This document shows, piece after piece, positions 1 through 12,100 of a stretch of 64,000 nucleotides of DNA; position 1 is the first letter of the stretch, and every line of letters begins with the position of its first letter. The stretch spans positions 496,001 through 560,000 of the forward strand of contig BDSI01000066.1 of the NCBI GenBank assembly GCA_003117195.1, given 5' to 3'. Source of the stretch: Eudorina sp. 2006-703-Eu-15 (taxonomy: Eukaryota > Chlorophyta > Chlorophyceae > Chlamydomonadales > Volvocaceae). The notes under the pieces are model-generated. The model was not told the origin of the DNA and ran no database searches. It saw nothing but the letters and a program-made list of their open reading frames with translations. Both the position numbers and the translations under genes were made by a program.

Positions 1-898
1 GGAGGGATGGCACACAGAACCGCGGCGGACACACCTTTGTCCGCCCATTTGTCGTTTCAACCTATTCTTGTCATTTGGCATTCCCTGAGTGCAATTGCGA
101 CACACATCACAGGCCATGGCTGTCACAAGTTGACGACCATGTACGACCCAAGGCTGAAAAGTCAACTTGGAAGACGTCAACACACGCTGTAATACAGGTT
201 ATTGAACAGTAACAATTTCGTCTCGGAACGGTCTTGGTTCCATTGGATCCAGCAAGGTGTGTCCGAGCACTATCCGCACAGAGCAGGTTCCACTTGATCA
301 GACTAGAAAGTATTTAAAAACATTTAGGAATACGTTATTGCGTTCACAAAAGGAGTCCTGGAACTCGTGTATACTCTTTGGGTCGCTCCGTCCACGGACG
401 CGTAACCTGTGGAATTGCGGGTGATTCACGCCAGCAACCTGGTCTTAGGATAGAGTAATATATTTTAGATTAAGTTGTCGGGGTGATGCGTCCGTATGCA
501 AGGGGTTCTGAGGAGTTATACCACCGTCCATAACATGTGTACTGCGATGTGGACATCTATTTCATCACCTTAAATTATAAACGGCTCAGTACTGAAAGGC
601 CTGTGACGTTGCCACGGCCCACGGGCTGGGCTGCACCCTTCCGTTGCCGGTTGGTTGGCCCCGTCCTGGGCTCCCGATAAAGACCATAAATACATTAAAT
701 GAGAAGAGCTCGAGTGCATATCTATTGTTTGGGTAAGCAGTCCCACTTACGTTGTGGGTGTCAGGGTCTGCGTCGCCTGCAGGTAGCTATGATACACGTG
801 CGGGCGTTCCTTGATTCGAGCACACAAGTCATTGAGACTATGACGAGCTTTACTGTTGTATTCTTTGCATGAGATAAGACATCGCGGTGACGCAAAGA
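1..898. other. Upstream region of the ankyrin gene, no gene seen
   Basis: No convincing coding sequence on either strand. Base composition is less GC-rich than in the genes. The stretch probably holds the promoter and 5' UTR of the gene starting at 899. No clear TATA box or known element could be assigned. Confidence 0.5.
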
Positions 899-3120
899 AT
901 GTGTGACACGGCCGACAGCTCCGAGGAACGTCGGTTCTGGGACTTGCTCCAGCCCGAACTGGTGCTGCGCATCGCAACATTCATGTCACAGAATGAAGTG
1001 GCTTGTACATTGTCTCAGCTGAACAAAGCAACGGCGGTGCTGCTTCGGAGCAAGGCTGGCGCGGGCAACGTGCTGCTCTCGCAACCCGTGCCGCACCACG
1101 CGTTCGCGTGGAAGTGGGGCGTGGACAACTGCAATGACGCGCAGTTCTTGGGCGTGCGCCAGCGCACGGACCTTCTGAAGTTGACGGCGCGCAGCGGCGT
1201 TGTCGCCAACATGGAGGTTGCGGTGGAAGCCCTGAGCTGCCTCCAGTCTGAGGTCCTGACGGCAAAAATCTTCAGCACGGCAGCAGTCGGTGGCCATCTC
1301 GAGATGCTGCGGTGGCTTGTGAGTCGCGGGTGCCCGCGCGGCAACGGAGATGCGGTTGTGGACGCTGCCGGCGCTGGCCACCTGGACATCGTCCAGTGGC
1401 TTCTACAGCTGGATACCACATTTATCCAGTATGTTGGTCACCGACCTATCAAGGACCAGGCTTTGGCGGCAGCTGCGCGTTGCGGGCACACAGCCGTGTG
1501 CGAGGCGCTGCTGGCCAACGGCGCGGAGTGCTGTATAGAGGACGTTTCCGGAGCCGCTGTATCCGGAAACCTGGACCTGACACTGCGGCTGCTGCGGAAG
1601 TTGGCCCCCAAGGAACGCCTCCAGCTGCGGTCCTATCTGGTGAACGTTGCCATCGACACCCTTGAGCTGACAGAGCTGCTGCAGCTCTGCGATGCACTCC
1701 ACACAGATGGGAATGAGCTGGTGGGGCCCCTGAAATTGAGAGATCAGGACGTCCACACCGCCCTCACGAGTCCGACACCCGACTGGAAGGCAAAGCTTGA
1801 GTGGCTGGCGGCCAAGGGCTGCCACATGAGCTCCACCCCAGTGAACTTTGCCGTGCAGCGCATCATGGGGCTTCCCGATGCGCTGGAGCGGGTCGCCTTC
1901 GTGCACGAGTCCGGCCTGATGGACCCGGAGACCTACACGAGGGACGCTGTCGCGCAAGGCAACGTTGAAGTGCTTTCTTACCTGGAGGAACGGGGCCTAG
2001 TCAACTGGAGCGCGCTGGGGCCTTTCTCTTTCCGACCTGGCGCCGATCTGGGCATGGTCGGTGTGGTCATGGCTGCGGGCTGCCTCAACGCCCTGGAGAC
2101 GGTTCGCTCCGCTGCGGCCGGGGGCGACCTGCGCCTGCTGCGATGGCTGGCGGCGTCCGAGTCAGGTCGGACGGCGCTGCGGGAGGCGAGCCAGCAGGCG
2201 GCTCAGGGCCCGCAGGTGGGGATGCAGCTTGCGGACCAGGCGGCTCGTTCCGGCAGTGTGGAGGTGATGGAGTGGCTGCAGGAGCAGGGCTTCCCGCTGG
2301 TGTTCACCCGCGAGACATCCGCGCGAGCGGCCGGGTTCGGCGGCAGGCCGCTGCTGGAGTGGCTGGCGGCGCGGGGCTGCGCGATGGGGGTGAGTGCTGG
2401 GGGGAAAGCAGGGGGAGTAAACCAACCGGGCTCGGACGCGAGTGGCCGCATCCCACCGGCGTTCTTCGGGTTTATTTCTTTTTTTCAATTTAATCCTACG
2501 GGCGTGGCGCTTGGGGCGTGGCGCTTTGGCGCGCGTGAAGTCACAAGCGGACCTACCGAAAGTGGGTTGAACCCAGGTTGTACCAAGGTTGTACCAAGGT
2601 TGTACCAAGGTTGTACCACAACGAAATGGTCCTTACTTGAATGTGCACACACTGAGGAACGGTTGTAAGATCGGTGAAGTTAGCGAGCTGAGTGGACTCA
2701 GCTTGTAGTAATGCATGGTAGCAGGTCCCGTGCAATCGCCTACGGCACCTCCATCCTCAGCATTGTTCCAATCCCTGCCCTGCCCGGCCCCAGGCCAACG
2801 CCTACCTTACCGCGGCGATCAACGGCGATCTGTCCACCCTGAACCGCCTGCAGCGGCTGGGCTGCCTCTGGGATGAAGGCACCACGACCTTTACCACGGC
2901 TGTGGTGTATCGGGAGCGTGTCCGTCGGCGTGCCCCGGCCTATGGCTGCAGCCTGGCAGTGCTGCGCTGGATGCATGCGGCAGGCTGCCCGATAGACTGG
3001 GCGGCGGCCATGGACCGGGCCCAGCTCCTCTCCTGGAGCGATCCGGAGGCGGATGCGGTGCGTGCGTGGCTGGAGGAGACAGCAAAGATGAGCGGGTCTG
3101 AGCGGCCTGGCTTGGGCTGA
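899..3120 (+). CDS. F-box-like / ankyrin-repeat protein
   Basis: Two exons, 899-2389 and 2794-3120, give about 605 residues. The first in-frame ATG is at 899; an earlier GTG at 887 is not a plausible eukaryotic start. The donor GTGAGT at 2390 and acceptor CAG at 2791-2793 join in phase 0, and the ankyrin-like pattern continues in exon 2. Residues about 13-45 (FWDLLQPELVLRIATFM, then NEVACTLSQLNK) resemble the F-box-like start common in volvocine ankyrin proteins. Repeated units such as AAVGGHLEMLRWLVSRGCP and AAGAGHLDIVQWLL follow; the helix pairs support ankyrin repeats over most of the length. Family knowledge suggests a protein-interaction scaffold, possibly a ubiquitin-ligase adaptor, but no substrate can be named. 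Reading through the intron would give an alternative end at 2668. Confidence 0.85.
2575..2618 (+). repeat. 11-bp tandem repeat in the ankyrin-gene intron
   Basis: Four perfect copies of AGGTTGTACCA lie head to tail inside the intron 2390-2793. Nothing suggests a function. Confidence 0.9.
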
Positions 3121-3708
3121 CGCTGCCGAACTTCAAGGGCACGAGAGCCGGTTCCATGCAGGGATGCCAGCGGGCGTTTCCGTTGCATTGTGTTTGAAAT
3201 GTTTCGGGTGGTAAAAGTTGGTTACATGTTGCGGACCCTGTGACACGAAGGGATGGATGTTCGGTTACTGGCGCCTCGCCAGCCCTGGGGGCCTTATAGC
3301 CGAAGACAGTAAGGTCCACACTGCACAGGCCTGTGCACGAGGCCGGGAAAGCCCTGGCGCAGGCGCGCAGCATGAGCACTCGGAAACGGCTGCGCCCAAT
3401 CGGATTGGCTGCGTAACCTTACACACGCTGCCAGGCTGTGACCCATGGTCAGCGCATAGTAGCCCCTTTTGTTGGGGTCGCCTTCTCGGGTCGCTTTTCA
3501 AGCCTAGAGGACTTCGCATACATGCCTGGCATCACTCGTATGAACTGGCTAGGGGAGGGGAGGAGCGGCACACAGGGTCCCGAGTACTGCCCGGCACTGC
3601 CCGGCACTTCCCGGCAGGTCCCGTTCACATTGTGATGATGGTCGCTGAAGGGAGTGCAAACTCGGTTCCTTAGTATCTGGAAGTGCAGACGCGGTCGGGC
3701 AGCTGCAC

Positions 3709-3830
3709 ACACACGTGTGTTTCTTAGGCAGGCAGAACAGGAGTGCGTGACATGCGAGGGGCTGAGAGGGCCCCATGTATTTGTGTTTAGAAATGCAACC
3801 CGCCCGCCCGTATGTGTGTGTGAACGTCAT
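3709..3830 (-). repeat. Dispersed CA-rich repeat, inverted copy
   Basis: Read on the minus strand, this segment contains the words CACGCACTCCTGTTCTGCCT and TTGCATTTCTAAACACAAAT. These recur near 5320, 18725, 35590 and 60390. It ends in CA/TG-rich sequence. It is probably a short interspersed element, but I could not identify the family. Confidence 0.6.
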
Positions 3831-4282
3831 GCTGTTTGGCTTCACGTTGTTTGGCCGCATTCATCGGTGTCGCTCTTGCGCTATGCCGCTGTCAAGTGTT
3901 GAACGAATGGTTTTTACAGCGGCCCCTAAAGGGGTCTGCGCCTGACGGGAGAGACGTCACCGATCCCTGCACCACATCCCCGCGGTAAATGAAGAGGAAT
4001 CATATCCACACGCACACAACCACCTTACTTGTGCCTCCATGACGCCGCACTCAATACCCTTTTGCTGCCTTGGCATGCACGGTCTTTCCCTCGCACACAT
4101 CATTACGTTATTCTGCATCGTTCCGGATCGTCTTCGGCGGTGCTGACTACACGACATTTTGCAGGTGTATACATTGCGATAACAACGCGAGCATCGCACG
4201 CACGCACAGCATTGTGGTGTGAGTCGGCAGCCGACCCAGCCGACCCGCACCAGCTGGTAGAATTCCGCAACAAAAAAGCGCG

Positions 4283-4345
4283 CCAAAAATCAACAGCGCT
4301 CTTCCGACACCATAGCCTTCTTTTCATTTTAGGGGTCGGGCAATT
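4283..4345 (+). repeat. Left half of a dispersed repeat
   Basis: Starts AAAAATCAACAGCGCTCTTC and runs through CTTCTTTTCATTTTAGGGG. It is nearly identical to 60270-60320, where the sequence continues directly into the right half that is found here only at 5270-5357. Confidence 0.65.
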
Positions 4346-5269
4346 TATATTTTAGGCCTTGCCCAAAATGCGGTTTGTGGCGCAAGGTGAGACAGACATG
4401 CTTGGGAAAGGCGGTGATTTCGGTTGGCTGGTTCTCCTGTCGGGTCGCTAGTTAGGTACGGCACTCGGCCGCACGGGTGAGCCTCGCAGTTTGTTGGGCC
4501 GTTGCTTCTTGTTAGACATTGTTTCCGCCTTCGCAGACTTAAAAAATAATAGCGGTTTTGCTTCTGGTACAGTAACGTGCCGTTGATCGGGCGCCGCCTA
4601 GCAACAGAGGCAGCGGCCTGCAGATCCGCGAGTTGTTTGTTTCCCGCCCGCCCCCCCTCGTTCTTCGCGTCGCGTGTGCGGTTTTGGACCGTGCGATAGG
4701 TGTCTGTCCTTGGGGTTTGTGCGCCTTAGGTTAGGCCGGTCCCGGTGCGGGGGAGGTTTTGCCTTGACTCTGGTTCCCTTTTGCCTCCCCCTACGCCAGC
4801 CCGGGTCCGATCTCGCTCGAGGGAATCAGAGGTGGCGCACGTGTCTGTTGGCCGGCCGGTGGGGTTGTCGGTGCGTTGTCTGTGGGTGGGTTTTGGCCTT
4901 CCATGGCTTCTCCTGCGCACCTTCGGAGGAGCGTTGTTCTTGCCTCGCTTGGGGGGTGTGCTGTGCCGCAGGCTAGGCAGTAGTTGAGAGCCTTAGGCGG
5001 CAGAGCGTAGGTTGCCGCGCACGTGCCAGCAGAGAGAGAAAGGTTAGTAGCGCTGAAATAGAGCGCTCAGCTGGCGTGCGGTCTCGGCGGCGTGTTCCTT
5101 TACCCCTTTTTCTTGTTCACCTCCTAAGCTAGGGCGAGGCTGGGCGGTTGGATGCGGTTGAGGCTTAGGGTTCCGTACAGACGATACACGAATGAGTGTA
5201 CGTGTGATCAGGGTGGTGTAATTGGGGTTCGGGGTTAACACTGCCTGTCGAACCGCAGCACATCACAAA

Positions 5270-5357
5270 GGGCATATTATATACGCATACGGGCAAACGT
5301 TTCGGCGCCACTCGGCTCCTCGCATGTCACGCACTCCTGTTCTGCCTGCTTAAATAA
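5270..5357 (+). repeat. Right half of the same dispersed repeat
   Basis: Contains GCATACGGGCAAACG, GGCGCCACTCGGC and CACGCACTCCTGTTCTGCCT. It matches 60336-60415. The 0.9 kb between this and 4345 has no counterpart in the 60-kb copy. Confidence 0.6.
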
Positions 5358-6035
5358 CACAACCACCCTGGGGCACCTTGGGTGTGTCTGGGCCTTTTCG
5401 GCTTTCACTCAAGCCAGCTCAAGCATGCATGAGGCTCAACCGTTTCGACGGAGGACCCCGCTATTCCTAACCAATAACAACCGAACAGTACAGAAGACAT
5501 GAACACGTCAATAACGTGGAATCAACTGATTATCTCTGAACTGCGCTTATCTCTGAACCAATTAGAATGTCAGTTGAGCCTGCCCAAATGTCGGGTTCAC
5601 CTATTGAGTTGAAAAACAACTTCATGAAAGTGAGGTTAGTTCCGATGTTCTTCACAGATAGAGCAAGAGTTTAGGTTGGGCCCGCCATGGCCCGCCCGGG
5701 GCTTGGCCCGGGGGTCAGTATGTCGTACAAGTCCAAGTTGCCAAACGTAGATATGAATGTTGTATATCGTTGGACATGACTTCATCCAGCTAGGCGCCAC
5801 TGAACACAGTTGGTTCTCGGACAGCATACGGTACACGCCCGACGCGAGTCGGCAGGTTCTCCCTTTATTAGCCAGAATGAAGATGTAGAGACTTCAAAAA
5901 AATAGTTCCATCTGTATATATACGGACTGCCTGTTTTCAGTACTGTTGTGGAAAGGGTACGCATCTTGAAACTGGCGAATGTGTCCTGATGTGTCGTCTG
6001 CGCTTTGAGCGACTTTAATACGAAAAAAAGGCAGC

Positions 6036-9000
6036 ATGGCGACGCCTCACGCCTCGACGTCCGCGCGGACAGGTAGGACGCAGGCATGCGTACTACAGAC
6101 ATCGGAAACCACTGAGTGCCTCACTCTTTCCCAGTCCTCACAGACACAACGGCCTCATCGCCTGCAACGCCAGCCTTGACCGTCACGAACATCGCTTCCT
6201 TTGTGGGCCTGCGACAATGCGGACGATACCTCCGACTGTCGCTGTCGGCATCGCGCGAAGCGGCGCAGTCCGCCACGGCGGCCGGACCTGGGGCGGCTCC
6301 AGGTCCGCGAAACGACTCCTCAATTGACGAAGCTCTGACATACTCTGGACACCAGCTCGAGTACGAAGTGGCGGAGGAACTCATGGACCGCAACCCGGCG
6401 GCGCCGCACTTGCCTCAAGCCAATACCGCCCCTGGAGCAAAGACCGAACCCACGGCTTGGGAGGCCTTCCTGCGCCTCCTGGCCCAGGCCCCAATGCTGC
6501 CGTCAGGAGGTTTGGGCTGCTGGGCTGCGGAGGTGGTGCTCCAGGGGCTGCCCTGCGCGGACAGTGTCGTACAGCTCAGGGGCCGCGCAGACTTCATCCT
6601 GCTGCTCTGGCGCGGCGGTCGTCCAGTGCTCCGAATTATCGAATGCAAAGCCAGTACGGAACCGCAGACCAAGTTTGTCGTGCAACTGGTCCTGTACCGC
6701 ATGATGCTGTTGCGCCGACTGGCGGAGGTGGCGGTGGCGGCGGCGGTGGAGGGGAGAGGCGGCGGCCGCGTGCGGATAGGCGGACGCGAATGGGCGCTAC
6801 CGGGCAGCGGCGCAGCCGCCTCTGACTGCGGCGCCGCCGCCGCCAGCGGCGGCGGACAGAGTCTCATTGGCGGCACGGAGGGGGAGGTGCAAGTGGAGTG
6901 TGTGCTCCGAACCCGGGCGACGGGGCCCTCGCCACACGGGGTGGTGGATGAGGAGGCGCTGCCCCTAGCGGAGGTGCGGGGCGGCGCGGGGCGGCGCGGC
7001 GCGGGAGCTTGCAGCGCCTAGGCACCTCCAGGGTTGGATACAGGGTGGGATACACGCCATTCACTCCCACGCCCCTTCCCCTGGGAGGCGCATTGTTGAC
7101 CCAGATTCAGAGCACTGCCCTCCTGATCGTCTCCACCCCGGGCCCCCCTCCCTCACCCCAGGTGGAGTCCATGGCCCGGCAGTTGGAGGAACAGCTGATG
7201 CCCGGAGGCCGGGTCGCGCGGGCCCTGGACTGCCGTACGCCGCTGCAGCAGGTGCCGTACGAACTGGACAGCCACTGTGCGGCGTGCAGCCGCTCGACGG
7301 AGTGTTGGGTGGACGCCGCCGTACAGGGCGCCGTACAGTTATCGGGCTGCGGAGCCTCCGAGGCGCAGCGCCTGGCGGGGACCGCGGCGGCGGCGGCGGC
7401 GCGTGTGGGCGATATCGAGGAGCTGGCGGCGCTGCTGCCGCCGCCGCGGCCGCCGCCGGGAGCCGACACCGGCGCCGCCACCGCAGGGCGGCTGGCGGAG
7501 GTGTCGGCGGTGACCAACATTTCCCCTACGGAAGTTCAGAAACTGGCGCTGGCGGCGTCTGTGCGGTTGTCTCGGAGGCTGGGGCCCATTGGGTCTTCAA
7601 GAACAGCCGGGGGAGGAGCCGCGGCGGCGGCGCCGTGGGACGGCCGCCGGCGGGACTTTGCGCTGCTGCCCGGCGCTCCGCCCAGCTGCCTGCCGCCCCG
7701 CGGGGTCCGCAGCTGCCTGGTGCGGGTGTACCTGTCGGTGGCGGTTGATGGGGTGATGAGGCGGGTGGTGGGGCTGGCGGCCCATGTGGCGGCACCCGAT
7801 GAAGGCGCCGTCAGCACCGCGGCAAACAGACCCGCGGCAAACAGCACCGTGGCGAACGGCACCGCGGTGAACGGCATCAGGCCCACGTGGGCGGCTGGGC
7901 GGTCCGCGATGGTAGCGGCGGCCGCGGCCATCCCGCTGCCGGGATCACAACACTTGGCCGCGCCGGCCCAAGCACCGGCCCAAGCAGCACCGACCCAGCC
8001 ACCAGCCCAAGCACCGGCCCAGCCACCAGCCCAAGCACCGACCCAGCCACCAGCCCAAGCACCGGCCCAGCCACCAGCCCAAGCACCGGCCCAGCCACCA
8101 GCCCAAGCACCGGCCCAGCCACCAGCCATAGCACCGGCCCAGCCACCAGCCCAAGCGGATCAGAAGGGCTGGGATGTGTCGGCGCTGATGGAGGGCGTGG
8201 AGGTGGACGTCAACGGCGCTGTCACCAGCACGCCCGAGGAGCTGGATGCGCTGGAGGTGGGGCTGCTGATGGGCTTTTCCGACCGGCTGTGTGGGTCCAT
8301 TGAGGAGTGCGCCCGGCAGCTGCTCCGGAACCAGACGCCACACAGCCACGCCCCCCAACCGCATGAGCACACGCAGCACCCCCAGCAGCCGCAGAGCCCC
8401 GTCCTGCGGCCTCAGGAGGTGACGCTGCACGTGTACTTCCACTCTCAACAGGAGCTGCGGGACCTGGTCGGCCGCTGTAGCACACTGGCGGAGGCGGCGC
8501 AGCGTGCTGCAGCCCCCCACCCGGCGGAAGGCGGCGACGGGGGCGGCGGTGCTGGTCGTGGTGGTGCGGATGGCGCGCATCGCGCTCGCGGTGACAGCCC
8601 CTCAACGCCGCCGTATTCGGGCAGCGCAGCCGAGCATTTGCATGAGGGGAACGACGACGATGGAAGTCGGCAGCTGGGGAGTTCCGGGGCGGGTGCGGCG
8701 GCGGCGGCGGCGGCCCCGGGTCTGCTCTGGCTACCGCACCTCCTGGGGCTGCGGGCGGGCCTCCCCGGTCCGGGGGAGCAGTCCATGGTCAGCTGCTTGG
8801 AGGAGGAGCTGCGCCGCTACATGACGGTGTGGCAGGGCGCGGGCCGGCGGGCGGCGACCGGGGTTGCGTGGGGCGGGGACGGTGTCGTGTACGACTGGCG
8901 GGCGACGCGGACTCGTGCGCCGTCTCTTGGCGGTGGCGGCGGTGGCGGCGGTGCGAAGGACACGTGGTCAGGCTGTGGTCATCACGGCGGCGAGGTGGAC

Positions 9001-9116
9001 CTGGGGGACCTGGTTGGGGTGTTCGGTCCGGGGGGCTACCTGGATGCGGTGCGGCTCGCGGATGACGTCACGCTCCGTCGCGCCCAGGAACTGGTTCGGG
9101 GGGATGAGCGCTGGCG

Positions 9117-9151
<35 letters not shown>

Positions 9152-12100
9152 CAGACGTGGCTCAAGGCGGCGGTGGAGGGCTCCCGGAGCTGCGCCCGCA
9201 GGCCAGGAGGCGCGACCCGCCGCCGGCGGTCACGGTGTACGGCAGCAGCCTACAGCAGGTTGGTTTGGGCGACGGCGCGCCGTGGGTGCAGGTGCGGTAC
9301 GACAGCCCGGGGGAGTGCATCCCGCCCAGCTTCTTCCGGGCCTTATGGTCTGGGGCCCGGGGGGAGGGAGACCAACAGTCCCGACGCCATCTCCAGCAGC
9401 AGTCGCAACAGCAGCAACAGCCGCAACAAAAACCTCCACAAGAGCAGCAGGAACAGCAGCTGCAACAGCTGAAGGACGTCGAGCCGGGTCAGGCCGCGTG
9501 CGCAGTGTACAGGCGGGGCGCCTGCCGGCTCCGAGACCTGCTGCTGGCTCAGGCCCACGCCGTGAGGTGGCTGGAGGAGCGGCTGGTGCGACTGCCCGGG
9601 GGAGGGGGCGGCAACCCGCGCCTGACCAAGGCCCCCCTGGCGCTGCCGCCGCCCCTGCGCACCGGTCTCCAGGCCTTCCGCCTCGACCCAGGCGACCCTG
9701 CCCACCTGCCCGGGGGCCCCCGGCACCCCAGGGAGGGCCCCCAGGTGCCCCGCGCCACAGCCCTGGCGCGGGCGGCGCTGGACGCGGTGTGGCTGAACCG
9801 CAGCAGCGAGCTGCGGAAGTTCTGGGGGGCGCTTGGCGCGCAGGCGCCCGCCGTACGGGCCGGCGACGACCGCGGCGGTGCGGTGGTGTTGGACCGTCTG
9901 GAGCGGCGGTGCGAGGGGCGGGCATACTGGCTGCTGGGCCGCGTGGCGGTGCCGGAGGGCTGTCGGGACGCGGTGGAGCTCGCCGAGGCGACGGGGCTGG
10001 AGGTGGGGAGCAGCGTGGTGGTGACGGCGGCGGGTGACCCGTGGGTCTGTCAGGATGTCGAGCAGGCCATGATGAAGCGGGCGGTCGGCACGATCAGACG
10101 GATCGGCACCCTCGAGGAGTTGAGACGGCAACCACCGGCGGCGCCGGATGGCGGTGGTGGTGGCGGAGGTGGTGGTGGTGGGGGTGGTGGTGGGAGTGGC
10201 GGGGCAAGAGGTGGCAAGGGGGCGGAGGATGCTCAGGCCAGCACAGCCCGCGCCGAGGACCCGCCGGCGGGGCGGGGCGGCGACGCTGGCGGGTCTGAGT
10301 TGTGGCTGGAGTGCGGTCCGGACTTCAAACTGCCCAAGGAGCTCGACCCGGGGTTGTTCCTGAAGGCTACCGACGGCGTGTGGCCGTGGACGTTTGCTTC
10401 CAGCGCGAAGACGAACGCGCACTACACGGCGGCAGCGGGAGGGGGACCCGGCGGCGGCGGCGGTAACAGCCTTGGTGGCGGCGGCGGCCCCCCTGGAGCA
10501 TCGCGGCCGGCGGTGGCGAGGGTGGTACTGGACGAGGCGCCCAACGTCGGCGGCTGGGTGGCCTCGAGTGTGGTGGAGCTGCTGCAGCAGTACGGCGGCA
10601 GCAGCACCTACCTGGCTGAGAGGCTGTGGCTAGAGTTGCCGTACATTCCGGACGCGCCCACGGGGCCTGCCGCCGCCGCCGGCGGCGGCGGCGGCAGCGG
10701 CGGCGGCGGCGACCGCGAGGCGTTGGGAGCGAAGGCGTGTGGGCAGGGCGCCGCTGCAGGCCGCTCCGTGGGCGCCCCCTTGACACCCCTCCCTGGCTCC
10801 AAGCTGCGGCCTCAAGGAGATCTTGCCGGCTGTAGCTCGAGCTGTAGCAAGGGTCAGGCTACTGCGCCCGCCACGCCCGCCAGCCTGATTCGTGGACAGG
10901 ATCTCCTGCTGTCTCCCCCGCCCACCACCTCCCCGGCTCCACCTGCCGGGATCCCCAGGCCCGGCCATCAGCACCCCAGTCGCTACCCGAGCACGGGACC
11001 CGCCGATGGCGCCACCCCAGCACCCATCCCATTCGCCGCTGAGCTAGAGTGGTACGGCCGATCGGGCCCGGCTCTGTCTAACGGCATCAACAGCGGTAGC
11101 CCTGGCAGGGCCTATCCCTCTGGAGGATGTGATGGAGGAGGCGGCGGCGGAGGAGGAGGAGATGGAGAAGGTGGTGGAGGCGGACGGAGCAGCGGCGCGA
11201 CCCCGGCCCCCGCGGGCGGCCCCACGGCCTCTGTGCTTCAGCGGCTGGCCGCCGCCGGGTTGGACCTCGACCAGGTGGCTTGTGTGGGGGCCTTCCTGGA
11301 GCGCCCCCTGGAGGGGCCCCGGGTGCTGCTCCAGGGGCCCCCGGGGACGGGCAAGACGGAGACGATGGCGGCGGCGGTGCTGGCGTGGCTGGCGGAGCGC
11401 ATGCGTCACGGCGGACCCACGGGTCGGGCGGATGAGGGGGGTGTGGTGCTGCTGAGCGGACCCACACATGCGGCCATTGACAACCTGATGGAGCGCATCG
11501 CGACGAGGATGGAGGCGGGCGGCTATGCGGGCGGCGGCGGAGGTGGCGGCGGAGGTGGCAGCGGCGGCGGCGGCGCGGGGTGGCAGCTGGGCGCGCGCGA
11601 GCGGGCTCGGGTGCGGCTGGTCCGGCTGAACGGGCGGGGCAAGGAGCTGCCGCCCGCCCTGAAGGCGATGGGGGCGGGGGACACTCTGCCTACCAAGACG
11701 GCGTGGTGAGCTGGCGCGCCTCTCTGTCAGCACCAGCAGCACAACCGTCACCCGCCTGGCCTACGGCATTCCTCGACTCGTGTACTTCTGTGTCGCGGTC
11801 TGAGCGATGGAGGATGGAGGATGTGGTGCTAGGCAGCCTAGATGCGACAGGACGGGCAGGACGGCCTCTTTCCCCCGAGCATGTGAGCCGGACATCCGCA
11901 ACACCCGATCCTCATTCCTCAAGCATCCCGGCTCGTCGTCAGACCGACGCCAAGGGGGTTTCGTGTTTACTTTGACCCGCGACTATCATCGGGCCAGCTA
12001 CTACTGAAGTAGTACAGCGCCGCCGCCGTGTGCCTCTTGCCCTCCCCTGCCCCTCTGCTCCCCTCCCCCGCAGTATGAATATGTTTACCAATTTCCTATA

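Larger units (their letters stand above)
3121..6035. other. Intergenic tract with dispersed repeat fragments
   Basis: No supported gene. The ORFs here lack family signatures and codon bias like that of the real exons. The tract holds copies of dispersed repeats at 3709-3830 (inverted), 4283-4345 and 5270-5357, described separately. The 4350-5265 part looks like an insertion that splits one of them. Confidence 0.55.

Noticed and set aside
887..898. GTG start for the ankyrin gene
   Set aside because: A eukaryotic nuclear gene is expected to start at ATG, which lies four codons downstream at 899.
3218..3673. Plus-strand open frame of 151 codons
   Set aside because: No ATG-supported start with family similarity, no splice context and no bias like that of neighbouring genes.
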